This document shows, one piece after another, positions 32,892 through 41,285 of a stretch of 64,000 bases of DNA (position 1 is the stretch's first letter; each line of letters starts with the position of its first letter). Below the pieces are notes generated by a model. It saw nothing but the letters and a program-made list of their open reading frames with translations. It searched no databases and was not told the origin of the DNA. The position numbers were made by a program, and so were the translations under genes. The DNA comes from Qaidamihabitans albus (GTDB lineage Bacteria; Actinomycetota; Actinomycetes; Mycobacteriales; Pseudonocardiaceae). The stretch lies in the NCBI RefSeq assembly GCF_016464705.1, contig NZ_JAEHOB010000001.1, positions 310,001 to 374,000 on the forward strand, read 5' to 3'.

Positions 32892-34496
32892 GTGAGCGAC
32901 GTGGGTGACCTGGTCGCAGGCCGGTACCGGCTGCGACGCCGTATCGGCAGTGGGGCGATGGGCGTCGTCTGGCAGGCCGACGACGAGCGGTTGCGCCGTG
33001 CCGTCGCCGTCAAGCAGCTGCTGCCGCAGCCGGGCGAGGATCCGGCGCGGGCCGAGGAGGCACGGCACCGGGCGATGCGGGAGGGCCGGATCGCCGCGCG
33101 GCTGCAGCACCCGAACGCGATCGCCGTGCACGACGTCGTCGAGGACCATGGCCTGCCGGTGCTGGTCATGGAGTACCTGCCCTCGCGCAGCCTCGCCGAC
33201 CTGCTCACCGAGCGGGGTGCCCTCGACCCCGCCGTAGTCGCCGACATCGGCACGCAGGTCGCCTCCGCGCTGGCCGCGGCGCATGCCGCGGGAATCGTGC
33301 ATCGCGATATCAAGCCCGGCAACGTCCTGATCGACGACGACGGCGTCGCCAAGATCGCCGACTTCGGCATATCACATGCCACCGACGACGTGTCGGTCAC
33401 GCGTTCCGGCCTGGTCGCGGGCACGCCCGCCTACCTCGCGCCGGAGACGGCGCGGGGTAGCCCGCCGACGCCCGCCTCCGACGTCTTCTCGCTCGGCGCC
33501 ACGCTGTACGCGGCGGTGGAGGGCGTGCCGCCGTTCGGTGTCGAGGACGAGAACTCACTGGCGTTGCTGCACCGGGTGGCGGAGGGCACCGTCCCGCCGC
33601 CGCGCCGGGCGGGACCGCTCGAACCGGTACTGCTGGGCATGTTGCGGCCCGACCCGGCCGAGCGGCTGGGCGCGGCTCAGGTCCGCGACGCCGCGCGGGC
33701 CGTGGCCGCGGGCCGTCCGGTGCCGGACGCGCTCGCGCGTGCCGCGGGTGACTGGCACACGCAGCCACTGGCCGCGGTCCCGGCCGCCGGCCCCGCGGGA
33801 ACCAGGCTCGACGCCGTGCCGGCCAGGGCCGCCCGGCCCCGGCGCGGGCGGCTGTTTGCCGTGGTGGGGGGCGTGCTCGTCGCCCTGTTGGCCGGTGTGC
33901 TGCTGCTGACCCAGCTCAACTCCGGTGAGCAGAGCGCCGCGCGGCAGCCGCAGGCGAGCGGTACCCGGCCGGTGGCGGCGGCCGAGCTGGAACGGGCGGT
34001 CGCCGAGTACTACGCACTCCTGCCGGATCGGCCGGGCGCGGCCTGGGCACGGCTGGGACCCGGGCTTCGCGCCGAGGGCAGGCAGGAGTACGAGAGCCGG
34101 TGGGCGAAGGTGTCCGAGCTGGACGTGGTCTCCCAGCCGCGCGAGACCGGGGAGCGCACCGTGCATGTGGGCACCGAGCTCGTCCTGGACGACGGGGCCA
34201 TGGTCACCGAGTTCCACCAGCTCGGCCTGATCACCGACGGTGACGCGCTCTTGATCGACTCCGACACCCTCCTGCACAGCGAGAGCACCGCGCCCCCACC
34301 GCCCGAGGACAAGGACGACAGCAACGACAGCAGCGACAAGAACGACAGCAACGACAAGAACAACAAGAACAACAAGAACAACAAGGAGGACAAGGGCAAG
34401 GAGGACGAGAAGGGCGAGAAGGGCGAGAAGGGTGAGGACCGCAAGGGCGAGGCGGACGAGAAGGGGGAGCGGGACAAGAAGGGTGAGCGGAACTGA
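32892..34496 (+). CDS. Transmembrane Ser/Thr protein kinase with Asn/Lys-rich tail
   Basis: This 534-residue protein has an N-terminal Hanks kinase domain (about 8-270) with IGSGAMGVVWQ, VAVKQL, HRDIKPGN, DFG and APE. A membrane helix (about 320-340) follows, then a small extracellular domain (about 365-470). The last 60 residues are a low-complexity tail of Asp, Asn, Lys, Glu and Gly (DKNDSNDKNNKNNKNNK). No PASTA repeat is present. It starts with GTG, preceded by TAACCT and a 6-nt spacer, so the transcript may be leaderless. Confidence 0.9.
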   Translation: MSDVGDLVAGRYRLRRRIGSGAMGVVWQADDERLRRAVAVKQLLPQPGEDPARAEEARHRAMREGRIAARLQHPNAIAVHDVVEDHGLPVLVMEYLPSRSLADLLTERGALDPAVVADIGTQVASALAAAHAAGIVHRDIKPGNVLIDDDGVAKIADFGISHATDDVSVTRSGLVAGTPAYLAPETARGSPPTPASDVFSLGATLYAAVEGVPPFGVEDENSLALLHRVAEGTVPPPRRAGPLEPVLLGMLRPDPAERLGAAQVRDAARAVAAGRPVPDALARAAGDWHTQPLAAVPAAGPAGTRLDAVPARAARPRRGRLFAVVGGVLVALLAGVLLLTQLNSGEQSAARQPQASGTRPVAAAELERAVAEYYALLPDRPGAAWARLGPGLRAEGRQEYESRWAKVSELDVVSQPRETGERTVHVGTELVLDDGAMVTEFHQLGLITDGDALLIDSDTLLHSESTAPPPPEDKDDSNDSSDKNDSNDKNNKNNKNNKEDKGKEDEKGEKGEKGEDRKGEADEKGERDKKGERN

Positions 34497-34508
34497 GCGG
34501 TCCCGTCG

Positions 34509-35528
34509 TCAGCGGGCCGGAGGACCCGTGCTGTCCCGCACCACGAGCTCGGTCGCCAGCTCGACCCGAGGGCTCTCGATGGCCTCGCCCCGGACGAGCC
34601 GCTGCACGGTACGCACCGCGAGCCTGCCCATCTCCGCCATCGGCTGCCGCACCGTGGTGAGCGGCGGGGACGACCAGCGCGCCTCCGGCAGGTCGTCGAA
34701 GCCGACCACGCTGACCTCCTCCGGCGCCCGCAGGCCCCGCCGGCGTAGTGCCTCGTGTACCCCGAGTGCCATCTGGTCGCTGGCCGCGAAGACGGCCGTC
34801 GGCGGCTCGTCGAGGACGAGCAGCCGCTCGGCGGCGCGGAAACCCGACTCGTAGTCGAACTCGCCCGGCGCGATCAGCTCGGCCTCGACCGCGAGACCGG
34901 CGGTCTCCAGGCCCGCCCGGTAACCGTCGAGGCGGGCACGGCTGCACCACAGCTCCGGGCGTCCCGCGACGAAGCCGATCCGCCGGTGCCCGAGGCCGAT
35001 GAGGTGCTCGGTGGCGCTGAGCCCGCCCGCCCAGTTGGTGGCGCCGATGGTCGGCACGTCGAGGCCCGGCACTCCCGCGGGGTCGATGACCACCGCGGGC
35101 ACGTGCAGCTCGCGCAGCTCGGCGTGCAGGGGCGAGTCCAGATCTGTCGTGACGAGAATGGCGCCGTCGCTGGCCCGCGAGCGGATGTTCGCCAGCCACT
35201 GCCGGGTCGAGCTGGCCCGCCGGTGGATGGCCGAGACCACGGTCCCGGTGCCGCTCGCGTGCGCGGCGTCCTCGACCCCGCGAATGATCTCGACCGCCCA
35301 CGGGCTGTCGAGATCGTTGAAGACGAGGTCGAGCAGGCCGATCCGCTCGCCCTGCCGGGCGCCTCTGCGCTGGTAGCCGTGGGTTCGCAGGAGCTGCTCG
35401 ATGCGCTCCCGGGTCGCCGGGGCCACGTCGCCGCGCCCGTTCAGGACGCGGGAGACCGTCGGCGCGGACACGCCCGCCTCCGCGGCGATGGCCGAGATGG
35501 TGACGGCGCGAGGCGAGGGGGCGGTCAC
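34509..35528 (-). CDS. LacI-family transcriptional regulator, probably of xylanase
   Basis: This 339-residue protein has a LacI helix-turn-helix (TISAIAAEAGVSAPTVSRVLNGRGDV, about 10-40) and a periplasmic-binding-like sugar domain ending SSPPLTTVRQPMAEMGRLAV. GTG 35528 follows a strong AAGGAGGACC. It is divergent from the GH10 xylanase and most likely represses it at the operator 35620-35640, induced by a xylo-oligosaccharide (inference). Confidence 0.88.
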   Translation of the reverse strand: MTAPSPRAVTISAIAAEAGVSAPTVSRVLNGRGDVAPATRERIEQLLRTHGYQRRGARQGERIGLLDLVFNDLDSPWAVEIIRGVEDAAHASGTGTVVSAIHRRASSTRQWLANIRSRASDGAILVTTDLDSPLHAELRELHVPAVVIDPAGVPGLDVPTIGATNWAGGLSATEHLIGLGHRRIGFVAGRPELWCSRARLDGYRAGLETAGLAVEAELIAPGEFDYESGFRAAERLLVLDEPPTAVFAASDQMALGVHEALRRRGLRAPEEVSVVGFDDLPEARWSSPPLTTVRQPMAEMGRLAVRTVQRLVRGEAIESPRVELATELVVRDSTGPPAR

Positions 35529-35580
35529 GTGGTCCTCCTTCGTACCCGCCCAGCGTACGAGCGCGCGAAGCCGCGGTGCC

Positions 35581-35609
35581 TTGACGGTCCCCCGCGGACA
35601 GCTTAATGT
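35581..35609 (+). promoter_or_regulatory. Xylanase promoter
   Basis: TTGACG (35581-35586), a 17-bp spacer and TAATGT (35604-35609) give a textbook housekeeping promoter. The start point would fall near 35616, just before the operator. Confidence 0.6.
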
Positions 35610-35619
35610 CCGTCGTTCA

Positions 35620-35640
35620 GGAAACTTCCGGAACTTTTCC
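35620..35640. promoter_or_regulatory. Tandem palindromic operator before xylanase
   Basis: GGAAACTTCC (35620-35629) and GGAACTTTTCC (35630-35640) are adjacent inverted repeats sharing GGAA/TTCC arms. They lie right after the probable transcription start, where LacI binding would block the polymerase. The form recalls CGAA-N3-TTCG sites of Streptomyces xylanase genes. Confidence 0.6.
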
Positions 35641-35658
35641 GAAAGTAGGAGCTCGTCG

Positions 35659-36861
35659 ATGAAGCCGATCCGCCTCGTCACCGCCTCGCTCGCCGCCGCG
35701 GCGCTCGCCGTGTCCCTCGCCGCACCGGCCGCCGCCGCGCCGCCTGCGGGCGACCCGCCCCGGGGGCACGCCAAGCACGACACCCTGCGCTGGGTGGCGC
35801 CGAAGGGCTTCCACATCGGATCGGCCGTCGCGGGTGGCGGCCACCACGAGTCGCAGCCCTACCCGGATCCGTTCACCTCGGACCGGCCGTACCGCAAGAT
35901 CCTGGCCAAGGAGTTCAGCTCGGTCTCGCCCGAGAACCAGATGAAGTGGGAGTACATCCACCCGGAGCGCGACCGCTACGACTTCGCCATGGCCGATGCC
36001 ATCGTCGGCTTCGCCAAGGCCAACCGCCAGGTCGTGCGCGGGCACACGCTGCTGTGGCACAGCCAGAATCCGACCTGGCTGGAGGAGGGCGACTTCTCGG
36101 CGACCGAGCTGCGCGAGATCCTGCGCGAGCACATCATGACCGTGGTGGGCCGCTACGCGGGCCGCATCCAGCAGTGGGACGTCGCCAACGAGATCTTCGA
36201 CGACGACGGCAACCTGCGGACGCAGGACAACATCTGGATCCGGGAGCTCGGGCCGGGCATCGTCGCGGACGCGTTCCGCTGGGCACACCAGGCGGATCCG
36301 GTGGCGGAGCTGTTCCTCAACGACTACAACGTCGAAGGCGTCAACGCCAAGAGCGATGCCTACTACGCGCTCGTCCAGGATCTGCTGGCGCAGGGCGTGC
36401 CGGTGCACGGGTTCTCCGCGCAGGCACATCTGAGCATCAGGTACGGCTTCCCGGGCAGCCTGGAGGAGAACCTGCGGCGGTTCGACCGGCTCGGCCTGGC
36501 CACGGCCATCACGGAGCTCGACGTCCGGATGGACCTGCCGGAGAGCGGGGAGCCGACCGAGGAGCAGCTGGCGCAGCAGGCCGACTACTACCGGCGGACG
36601 CTGGAGGCGTGCCTGAACGTCAGTGGCTGTGACTCGTTCACCATCTGGGGCTTCACCGACAAGTACTCGTGGGTCCCGGTGTTCTTCTCCGGACAGGGTG
36701 CGGCGACGGTGATGTGGGACGACTTCACCCGCAAGCCCGCCTACCGGGCGCTGCGGTCCACGCTCGCGGAGGCCGCGCGCTGCGGCGCGCAGCGGCCGGG
36801 GCGTGGCTGGGCTCCCGGGCACGCACCGCGTTCGGCGTCGTTCACGGATGGGCGCCGGTGA
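35659..36861 (+). CDS. Secreted GH10 endo-1,4-beta-xylanase
   Basis: This 400-residue enzyme has a signal peptide (about 1-27, ending PAAAAPP). The catalytic acid/base is E178 in WDVANEIF and the nucleophile is E286 in AITELDVRMD. WHSQNPTWL is the substrate-binding WHSQ motif. It hydrolyses internal xylan bonds. No carbohydrate-binding module follows. Its last 20 bases overlap the end of convergent folE. Confidence 0.93.
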   Translation: MKPIRLVTASLAAAALAVSLAAPAAAAPPAGDPPRGHAKHDTLRWVAPKGFHIGSAVAGGGHHESQPYPDPFTSDRPYRKILAKEFSSVSPENQMKWEYIHPERDRYDFAMADAIVGFAKANRQVVRGHTLLWHSQNPTWLEEGDFSATELREILREHIMTVVGRYAGRIQQWDVANEIFDDDGNLRTQDNIWIRELGPGIVADAFRWAHQADPVAELFLNDYNVEGVNAKSDAYYALVQDLLAQGVPVHGFSAQAHLSIRYGFPGSLEENLRRFDRLGLATAITELDVRMDLPESGEPTEEQLAQQADYYRRTLEACLNVSGCDSFTIWGFTDKYSWVPVFFSGQGAATVMWDDFTRKPAYRALRSTLAEAARCGAQRPGRGWAPGHAPRSASFTDGRR

Positions 36862-37441
36862 GCGCGAAGAACTCCTGCCGGGAGCGGGCGTCCCGGCGCA
36901 GGTTGCCCAGCAGTGTGGAGGTGACGGTGTGAGAACCGGTGGCCTGAACACCGCGCAGTGTCATGCAGGTGTGCTCCGCCTCGATCACCACGCCGACGCC
37001 CTTCGGGCGCAGGTGCTCGTCCAGCCAGTCGGCGACCTGCTTGGTGAGGCGTTCCTGCACCTGCGGGCGGCAGCCGAAGTGCTCGACGATACGGGCCAGT
37101 TTGGACAGTCCGAGAATGCGTTCGCCGGGGAAGTAGCCGACATGCGCAACGCCGACGAAGGGCAGCAGGTGGTGCTCGCAGACCGAGCGCACCGGGATCG
37201 CGCGGGCGAGCACCAGCTCGTCGTAGCCTTCCTCGTTCGGGAAGGTGGTCAGGTCGAACGGGCGCGGGGTGAACAGCTCGGCGTAGGCGCGGGCCATCCG
37301 GCCGGGCGTGCCCGAAAGGCTTTCGGAGTCGGTCGGGATGCCCAGCGCTCGCAGGAACTGCCCCGCGGCACGTTCGGCGGCGTCGAGATCGATGCCGATG
37401 TCGGGTTCGTGCACGACACGCAGTGCGGCAGCGGGGCGCAT
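36842..37441 (-). CDS. folE: GTP cyclohydrolase I (FolE)
   Basis: This 199-residue enzyme has the zinc ligands in VRSVCEHHLLPF and EAEHTCMTLRGV, and the GTP-binding QERLTKQVADWL and RPKGVGVVIE. It makes dihydroneopterin triphosphate for folate or pterin. GAGGAAGCCC precedes the ATG 37441. It is apart from other folate genes and is divergent from a cysteine-bearing regulator, so it may be a stress-induced second copy. ACTAA-N6-TTAGT lies in its promoter. Confidence 0.9.
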   Translation of the reverse strand: MRPAAALRVVHEPDIGIDLDAAERAAGQFLRALGIPTDSESLSGTPGRMARAYAELFTPRPFDLTTFPNEEGYDELVLARAIPVRSVCEHHLLPFVGVAHVGYFPGERILGLSKLARIVEHFGCRPQVQERLTKQVADWLDEHLRPKGVGVVIEAEHTCMTLRGVQATGSHTVTSTLLGNLRRDARSRQEFFALTGAHP

Positions 37442-37485
37442 GGGCTTCCTCGTGGGTCGATGGTGCGACTGGACGCCGTATTTCA

Positions 37486-37501
37486 CTAAAAGACGTTAGT
37501 T
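37486..37501. promoter_or_regulatory. Inverted repeat ACTAA-N6-TTAGT in folE promoter
   Basis: ACTAAAAGACGTTAGT, about 45 nt before the folE start, is an exact 5-bp dyad in an A/T-rich pocket that is unusual in this genome. It is a candidate binding site for the divergent ArsR-like regulator. The coordinates given are approximate to one or two bases. Confidence 0.5.
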
Positions 37502-37585
37502 TTACTTTGCTCAAGAAGCAACACGTCCCGGGATACGGCCAGCAGCGGTATACGGCCGTTGGCGTATCCACGCTACGGTGGCAGG

Positions 37586-38299
37586 GTGAGTACGGGAGCG
37601 GAACCAGGCTTCTCGATCGCGGCCGTCGCCACGCTGGACGACGAGTCGCGGCGCGGGATGTACGAGTTCATCCGCCGTGCCCGGCGTCCGGTGAACCGGG
37701 ACGAGGCCGCGGCCGCGGTCGGGATCTCCCGCAAGCTCGCGGCGTTCCACCTGGAGAAGCTCGTCGATGCCGGGCTTCTGCAGGCCGGGTTCGAACCGGC
37801 CTGCGGCATCCGCAGGGCGGGGCGTAAACCGAAGGTCTACGAACCCGCGGGCGTGGACGTACGTGTCAGCATCCCCCAGCGTCAGCACGACCTGCTCGCC
37901 GAGATCCTGCTCGAAGCCGTCGACACCGAAGGCGCGGACGAGAACGCCCGGCAGGCCGCGCTGCGCACCGCAGGCAGCCACGGTCGCCGTCTCGGCGCGG
38001 CCGAGCGGGAACGCGCCCGCCCGGGCAGGCTCGGTACCGAGCGCGCACTGACCCGCGCCGAAGCGGTGCTCGCCGGCTACGGCTTCGAACCCACCCGCGA
38101 GTCGTCCACCTGCGTGCGGCTGCTCAACTGCCCCTTCCACCCGCTCGCCGCCAGGTCGCCGGAGCTGGTCTGCGCGATCAACCACGCCTTCCTCGTAGGC
38201 TTTCTCGCCGGGCTGCGAGCCACGACCGTGGCGGCCACCCTCGCCCCGCGTGCAGGCGAATGCTGTGTCCGGCTGGGGCGGCCGGTCACCGGCTCCTGA
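37586..38299 (+). CDS. ArsR-like (COG2345/SufR type) regulator with C-terminal cysteines
   Basis: This 237-residue protein has an N-terminal winged helix (about 10-75; VNRDEAAAAVGISRKLAAFH). The C-terminal domain carries Cys in STCVRLLNCPFHPLA, VCAINHAFLVGFL and GECCVRLG. In SufR-like proteins such a set holds an iron-sulfur cluster. It may therefore sense Fe-S or redox state and control divergent folE (inference). GTG 37586 is preceded by TACGGT with 6 nt between, so the message is probably leaderless. Confidence 0.78.
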   Translation: MSTGAEPGFSIAAVATLDDESRRGMYEFIRRARRPVNRDEAAAAVGISRKLAAFHLEKLVDAGLLQAGFEPACGIRRAGRKPKVYEPAGVDVRVSIPQRQHDLLAEILLEAVDTEGADENARQAALRTAGSHGRRLGAAERERARPGRLGTERALTRAEAVLAGYGFEPTRESSTCVRLLNCPFHPLAARSPELVCAINHAFLVGFLAGLRATTVAATLAPRAGECCVRLGRPVTGS

Positions 38300-38321
38300 T
38301 CCGCGTGTCCCTTCACTTGAG

Positions 38322-38552
38322 GCCGCGACGTTGCGCGCGACCCATTCGGCGAAGGTGCGTGGCGGTCGGCCGAGGATGTGCTCGACCTCGGGGCTCACCC
38401 GCTGCTCCGCCGGGGAGCGGCTGCCCAGGATGTCGAGCGTGGTGGCGACGACCGGCTCGGCGTGAACCGCAGCATCTCCACCCGGGCCTGCGCGCGGCTC
38501 TGCTCCGGGAACCGCACCGGTTCACCCAGCGCGCCCCGATCGGAGGTCTGGA
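38322..38552 (-). pseudogene. Remnant of NmrA-type NAD(P)H-binding oxidoreductase
   Basis: Reading leftward, one frame gives LGEPVRFPEQSRAQARVEML, and after a one-base frameshift near 38460 a second gives EPVVATTLDILG then ILGRPPRTFAEWVARNVAA. Together these are the C-terminal third of an NmrA-like oxidoreductase. The 5' part has been replaced by the adjacent DUF2071 gene and no stop follows in frame. The gene is therefore a broken remnant. Confidence 0.65.
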
Positions 38553-39293
38553 TCAGGTCGGGCGCCCGGCTGTGTGGATGGCTGCCGGTGTCGCCACACC
38601 GATGCGGACGTCACGTACGCCGGTGGAGTAGTGGACGAGTGGCTCGGCCGGCGGTCGCAGCCCGGCCGCGGCCGTGAGGGTTTCCCGCAGTTCCACGATC
38701 GTGGCCTCGCAGAGCGGCCACGGTTCGTGCTGCACGGCTGTTTCGAGCAGCATGCCGAAACGCCGCGTGTAGGCGCGCCAACGGGAGGTCAGCCATACGT
38801 CGTGATCGGAAGGCTCGGACCGTGCGCCCGGCCGGATGCGCAGCTGGTAGGAGGCGTTACCGCCGCGCCGGGTACCGGCATAGCACCGTGTGCCGTCGTG
38901 TTCGGTCACACTGAGATCGCCGAGGTGGTAGGGCGCTCCCACGGCGGTGCGGGCCGCCAGGGCCAGGACCGGGCTGGCGACGTCGAGGGAAAGGAACCAC
39001 AGGCCGTCCCTGTCGCGCGGGCCCTTCACGTAGGTGCGCAGGTTGGTCTCCGGGAACGTGGCGAGCCTGTCCAGGCCCCGCGACACCGGCAGGCCCAGCG
39101 GCCGTACATCGGCCATCAGGAATGGGGTGAAGCTGACCCAGGCCTGGTCGTCGTACTGGTCGACGACCAGCCCAGGGGGCAGCAGCTCCTGAACGAGGGC
39201 AGGTGGGAAGGGCCAGTGAACGAACGGCTGGTCCAGCCAGCGGGCCCGCAACACCGGCACACGGACCGTCTCCTCCGCGACGACAGACGCCAT
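38553..39293 (-). CDS. DUF2071 (YqjF-like) protein
   Basis: This 246-residue protein begins MASVVAEETVRVPVLRARWL and contains the DUF2071 landmarks HWPFPPALVQELLPPGL, SFTPFLMADVRP and FPETNLRTYVKG. The fold resembles acetoacetate decarboxylase, but the function is unknown. Start 39293 is preferred over 39326. The neighbouring oxidoreductase remnant lies at its 3' end. Confidence 0.82.
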   Translation of the reverse strand: MASVVAEETVRVPVLRARWLDQPFVHWPFPPALVQELLPPGLVVDQYDDQAWVSFTPFLMADVRPLGLPVSRGLDRLATFPETNLRTYVKGPRDRDGLWFLSLDVASPVLALAARTAVGAPYHLGDLSVTEHDGTRCYAGTRRGGNASYQLRIRPGARSEPSDHDVWLTSRWRAYTRRFGMLLETAVQHEPWPLCEATIVELRETLTAAAGLRPPAEPLVHYSTGVRDVRIGVATPAAIHTAGRPT

Positions 39294-39353
39294 CCCGGCG
39301 GTATGCCCCGGCCGCCGACCCGGCAAACGGTCGTCTCGGCCGGTCGTCAGCGT

Positions 39354-39740
39354 TCAGGCCCGGTCCCGGTGCGGCTCCGGGCCGTCGATGCGCTCACAAG
39401 CGGCCAGGGCCGCGCCGTTGTCGGCGGCGAGCGCGCGAGCGAGCATCACCAGCTCGGCCACTCGCGGGTCGGCCACCCGGTAGTAGCACCAGCGGCCCTC
39501 ACGGCGGGCCCGCACGTAGCCACAGTCGGCCAAGCACGCCAGATGGGTGGAGACCCGCCCCTGCGACAGGCCGATGTGGGCCACGCAGTCGCTGACCGAG
39601 TGCTCGCCGTCGAGCAGGAACTCCAGCAGCCGAAGCCGACTCGGATCCCCAAGGGCACGGAAGAACTTCGCCACCGTGCCGACGTCGTCGCCTTCGCCGA
39701 GCAGGGGCGTCACCGAAGCGGTTCTCGCGGTCTTGCTCAT
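39354..39740 (-). CDS. merR: ArsR-family metalloregulator of the mercury locus
   Basis: This 128-residue ArsR/SmtB repressor has a helix-turn-helix SDCVAHIGLSQGRVSTHLAC. Several cysteines (C in VSDCVAH, LACLADCGY and RWCYYR) could bind Hg(II). It is divergent from merA-merB, the arrangement of Streptomyces mer operons where the repressor called MerR is ArsR-type. The name follows that usage. The dyad 39763-39782 is its probable operator. Confidence 0.82.
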   Translation of the reverse strand: MSKTARTASVTPLLGEGDDVGTVAKFFRALGDPSRLRLLEFLLDGEHSVSDCVAHIGLSQGRVSTHLACLADCGYVRARREGRWCYYRVADPRVAELVMLARALAADNGAALAACERIDGPEPHRDRA

Positions 39741-39762
39741 CCGGGCTCCCAGCTACGTGAAC

Positions 39763-39782
39763 ATATTCGCCAAAGCAGATAT
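39763..39782. promoter_or_regulatory. Probable mer operator
   Basis: ATATTCGC and GCAGATAT face each other across CAAA, matching at six of eight positions, in an A/T-rich island between the ArsR-type gene and merA. Confidence 0.55.
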
Positions 39783-39841
39783 TATGCGGGCCAGAGGCAA
39801 CGAGGTGCGGCACGCCTCGGGAACGAGGAAGGACGGCAGGC

Positions 39842-41257
39842 ATGGGCTTCGACCTGGCGATCATCGGTTCCGGTGGTGCGGCCTTCGCGGCGGCGATCGC
39901 CGCCCGGCGAGAGGGCCGCTCGGTGGTGATGATCGAGCGCGGCACCGTCGGGGGCACGTGCGTGAACACCGGATGTGTGCCGTCGAAGGCGCTGCTGGCG
40001 GCCGCGGAGGCCAGGCACGTGGCGCTGTCGGCCGACCGGTTTCCAGGGGTTCGGGCCTGCGCCGACGAGGTCGCCTTCGCCGAGCTGATCGCGGGCAAGG
40101 CCGAGTTGGTGGCCGGAATGCGGCAGGACAAGTACGCCGGGCTGGCTGCCGAGTACGGCTGGGACATCGTGACCGGCCAGGCCCGGTTCGTGGACGGTCC
40201 CGCCCTGGAGGTCGGTCTCGCCGATGACGAGACGCGCCGGATCGAGGCCGGGCACTACCTCGTCGCCACCGGCGCGGTCCCGTGGACGCCGCCGGTGGAC
40301 GGGCTTGGCGAGGTGGGCCATCTGACCTCGGCCACGGCGATGGAACTCGATACCCTGCCGGAGTCGATGCTGGTCGTCGGCGGCAACTATGTCGGCCTCG
40401 AACAGGCGCAACTGTTCTCGCGCCTCGGGGTGCGCGTGGACGTCGTCGAGATGGAAGATCGGCTTGCCCCTGCCGAGGAACCCGAGATCTCCGAAGCGCT
40501 CGCGCGGGTCTTCGCCGACGAGGGCATCGGCGTGCACCCCGGTACCGTCCTGGTACGGGTGCACCGCGAGGGCGGCCAGGTCATCGCCGAGCTGCGTAAC
40601 CCGGGCGGGCGCACCCGCCGGCTGCGGGCCGGCGAGTTGCTGATGGCCACGGGCCGCAGGCCCTTCACCGAAGGGCTCGGCCTGGACGCCGTCGGGGCGC
40701 GGACCGGGGAGCGCGGCGAGGTCGTCGTCGACGAGCACCTGCGCACAGGAAACCCGAGGATCTGGGCCGCCGGTGATGTGACCGGGCACCCCCAGTTCGT
40801 CTACGTCGCGGGCGCGCACGGCGCGGTCGTGGTCGACAACGCCTTCCACCACGCCGGGCGCACGCTCGACTACCATCACCTGCCGCGGGTGACCTTCACC
40901 AGCCCCCAGGCGGCCGCCGCCGGGCTTACCGACGCCGAGGCGCAGGCCATGGGCCACGACTGCGAGTGCCGGGTCCTGCCGCTGGAACACGTACCCCGCG
41001 CCCAGGTCAACCGGGACACCCGCGGGCTGGTCAAGCTGGTCGCCGAACGCCACACCGGACGGCTGCTCGGCGCGCACGTACTCGCCGACGGCGCAGGCGA
41101 GGTGATCGCCACCGCCGTCTACGCGCTGCAGCACCGGATGACCGTCCACGAGATGGGCGAGCTGTGGTGCCCGTATCTGACGATGGCCGAAGCCCTCAAG
41201 CTCGCCGCCCAGACCTTCACCCGCGACGTGGCCAAGCTCTCCTGCTGCGCCGCCTGA
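39842..41257 (+). CDS. merA: Mercuric reductase
   Basis: This 471-residue flavoprotein has FAD motif IIGSGGAAFAAAIA, the redox pair C40/C45 in GTCVNTGCVPSK and the C-terminal Hg-binding pair C468/C469 (KLSCCAA). It reduces Hg(II) to volatile Hg(0) with NADPH. The N-terminal NmerA metal-binding domain is absent. No merT/merP transport gene is nearby. AAGGACGG precedes the ATG. merB follows after 28 nt. Confidence 0.93.
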   Translation: MGFDLAIIGSGGAAFAAAIAARREGRSVVMIERGTVGGTCVNTGCVPSKALLAAAEARHVALSADRFPGVRACADEVAFAELIAGKAELVAGMRQDKYAGLAAEYGWDIVTGQARFVDGPALEVGLADDETRRIEAGHYLVATGAVPWTPPVDGLGEVGHLTSATAMELDTLPESMLVVGGNYVGLEQAQLFSRLGVRVDVVEMEDRLAPAEEPEISEALARVFADEGIGVHPGTVLVRVHREGGQVIAELRNPGGRTRRLRAGELLMATGRRPFTEGLGLDAVGARTGERGEVVVDEHLRTGNPRIWAAGDVTGHPQFVYVAGAHGAVVVDNAFHHAGRTLDYHHLPRVTFTSPQAAAAGLTDAEAQAMGHDCECRVLPLEHVPRAQVNRDTRGLVKLVAERHTGRLLGAHVLADGAGEVIATAVYALQHRMTVHEMGELWCPYLTMAEALKLAAQTFTRDVAKLSCCAA

Positions 41258-41285
41258 GTTCGCCGACGGTAGGAAGGTACGAACC

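Noticed and set aside
37511-38398. 295-codon minus-strand frame across the folE regulator
   Set aside because: Only its first 30 residues match the NmrA remnant; the rest is antisense of the regulator.
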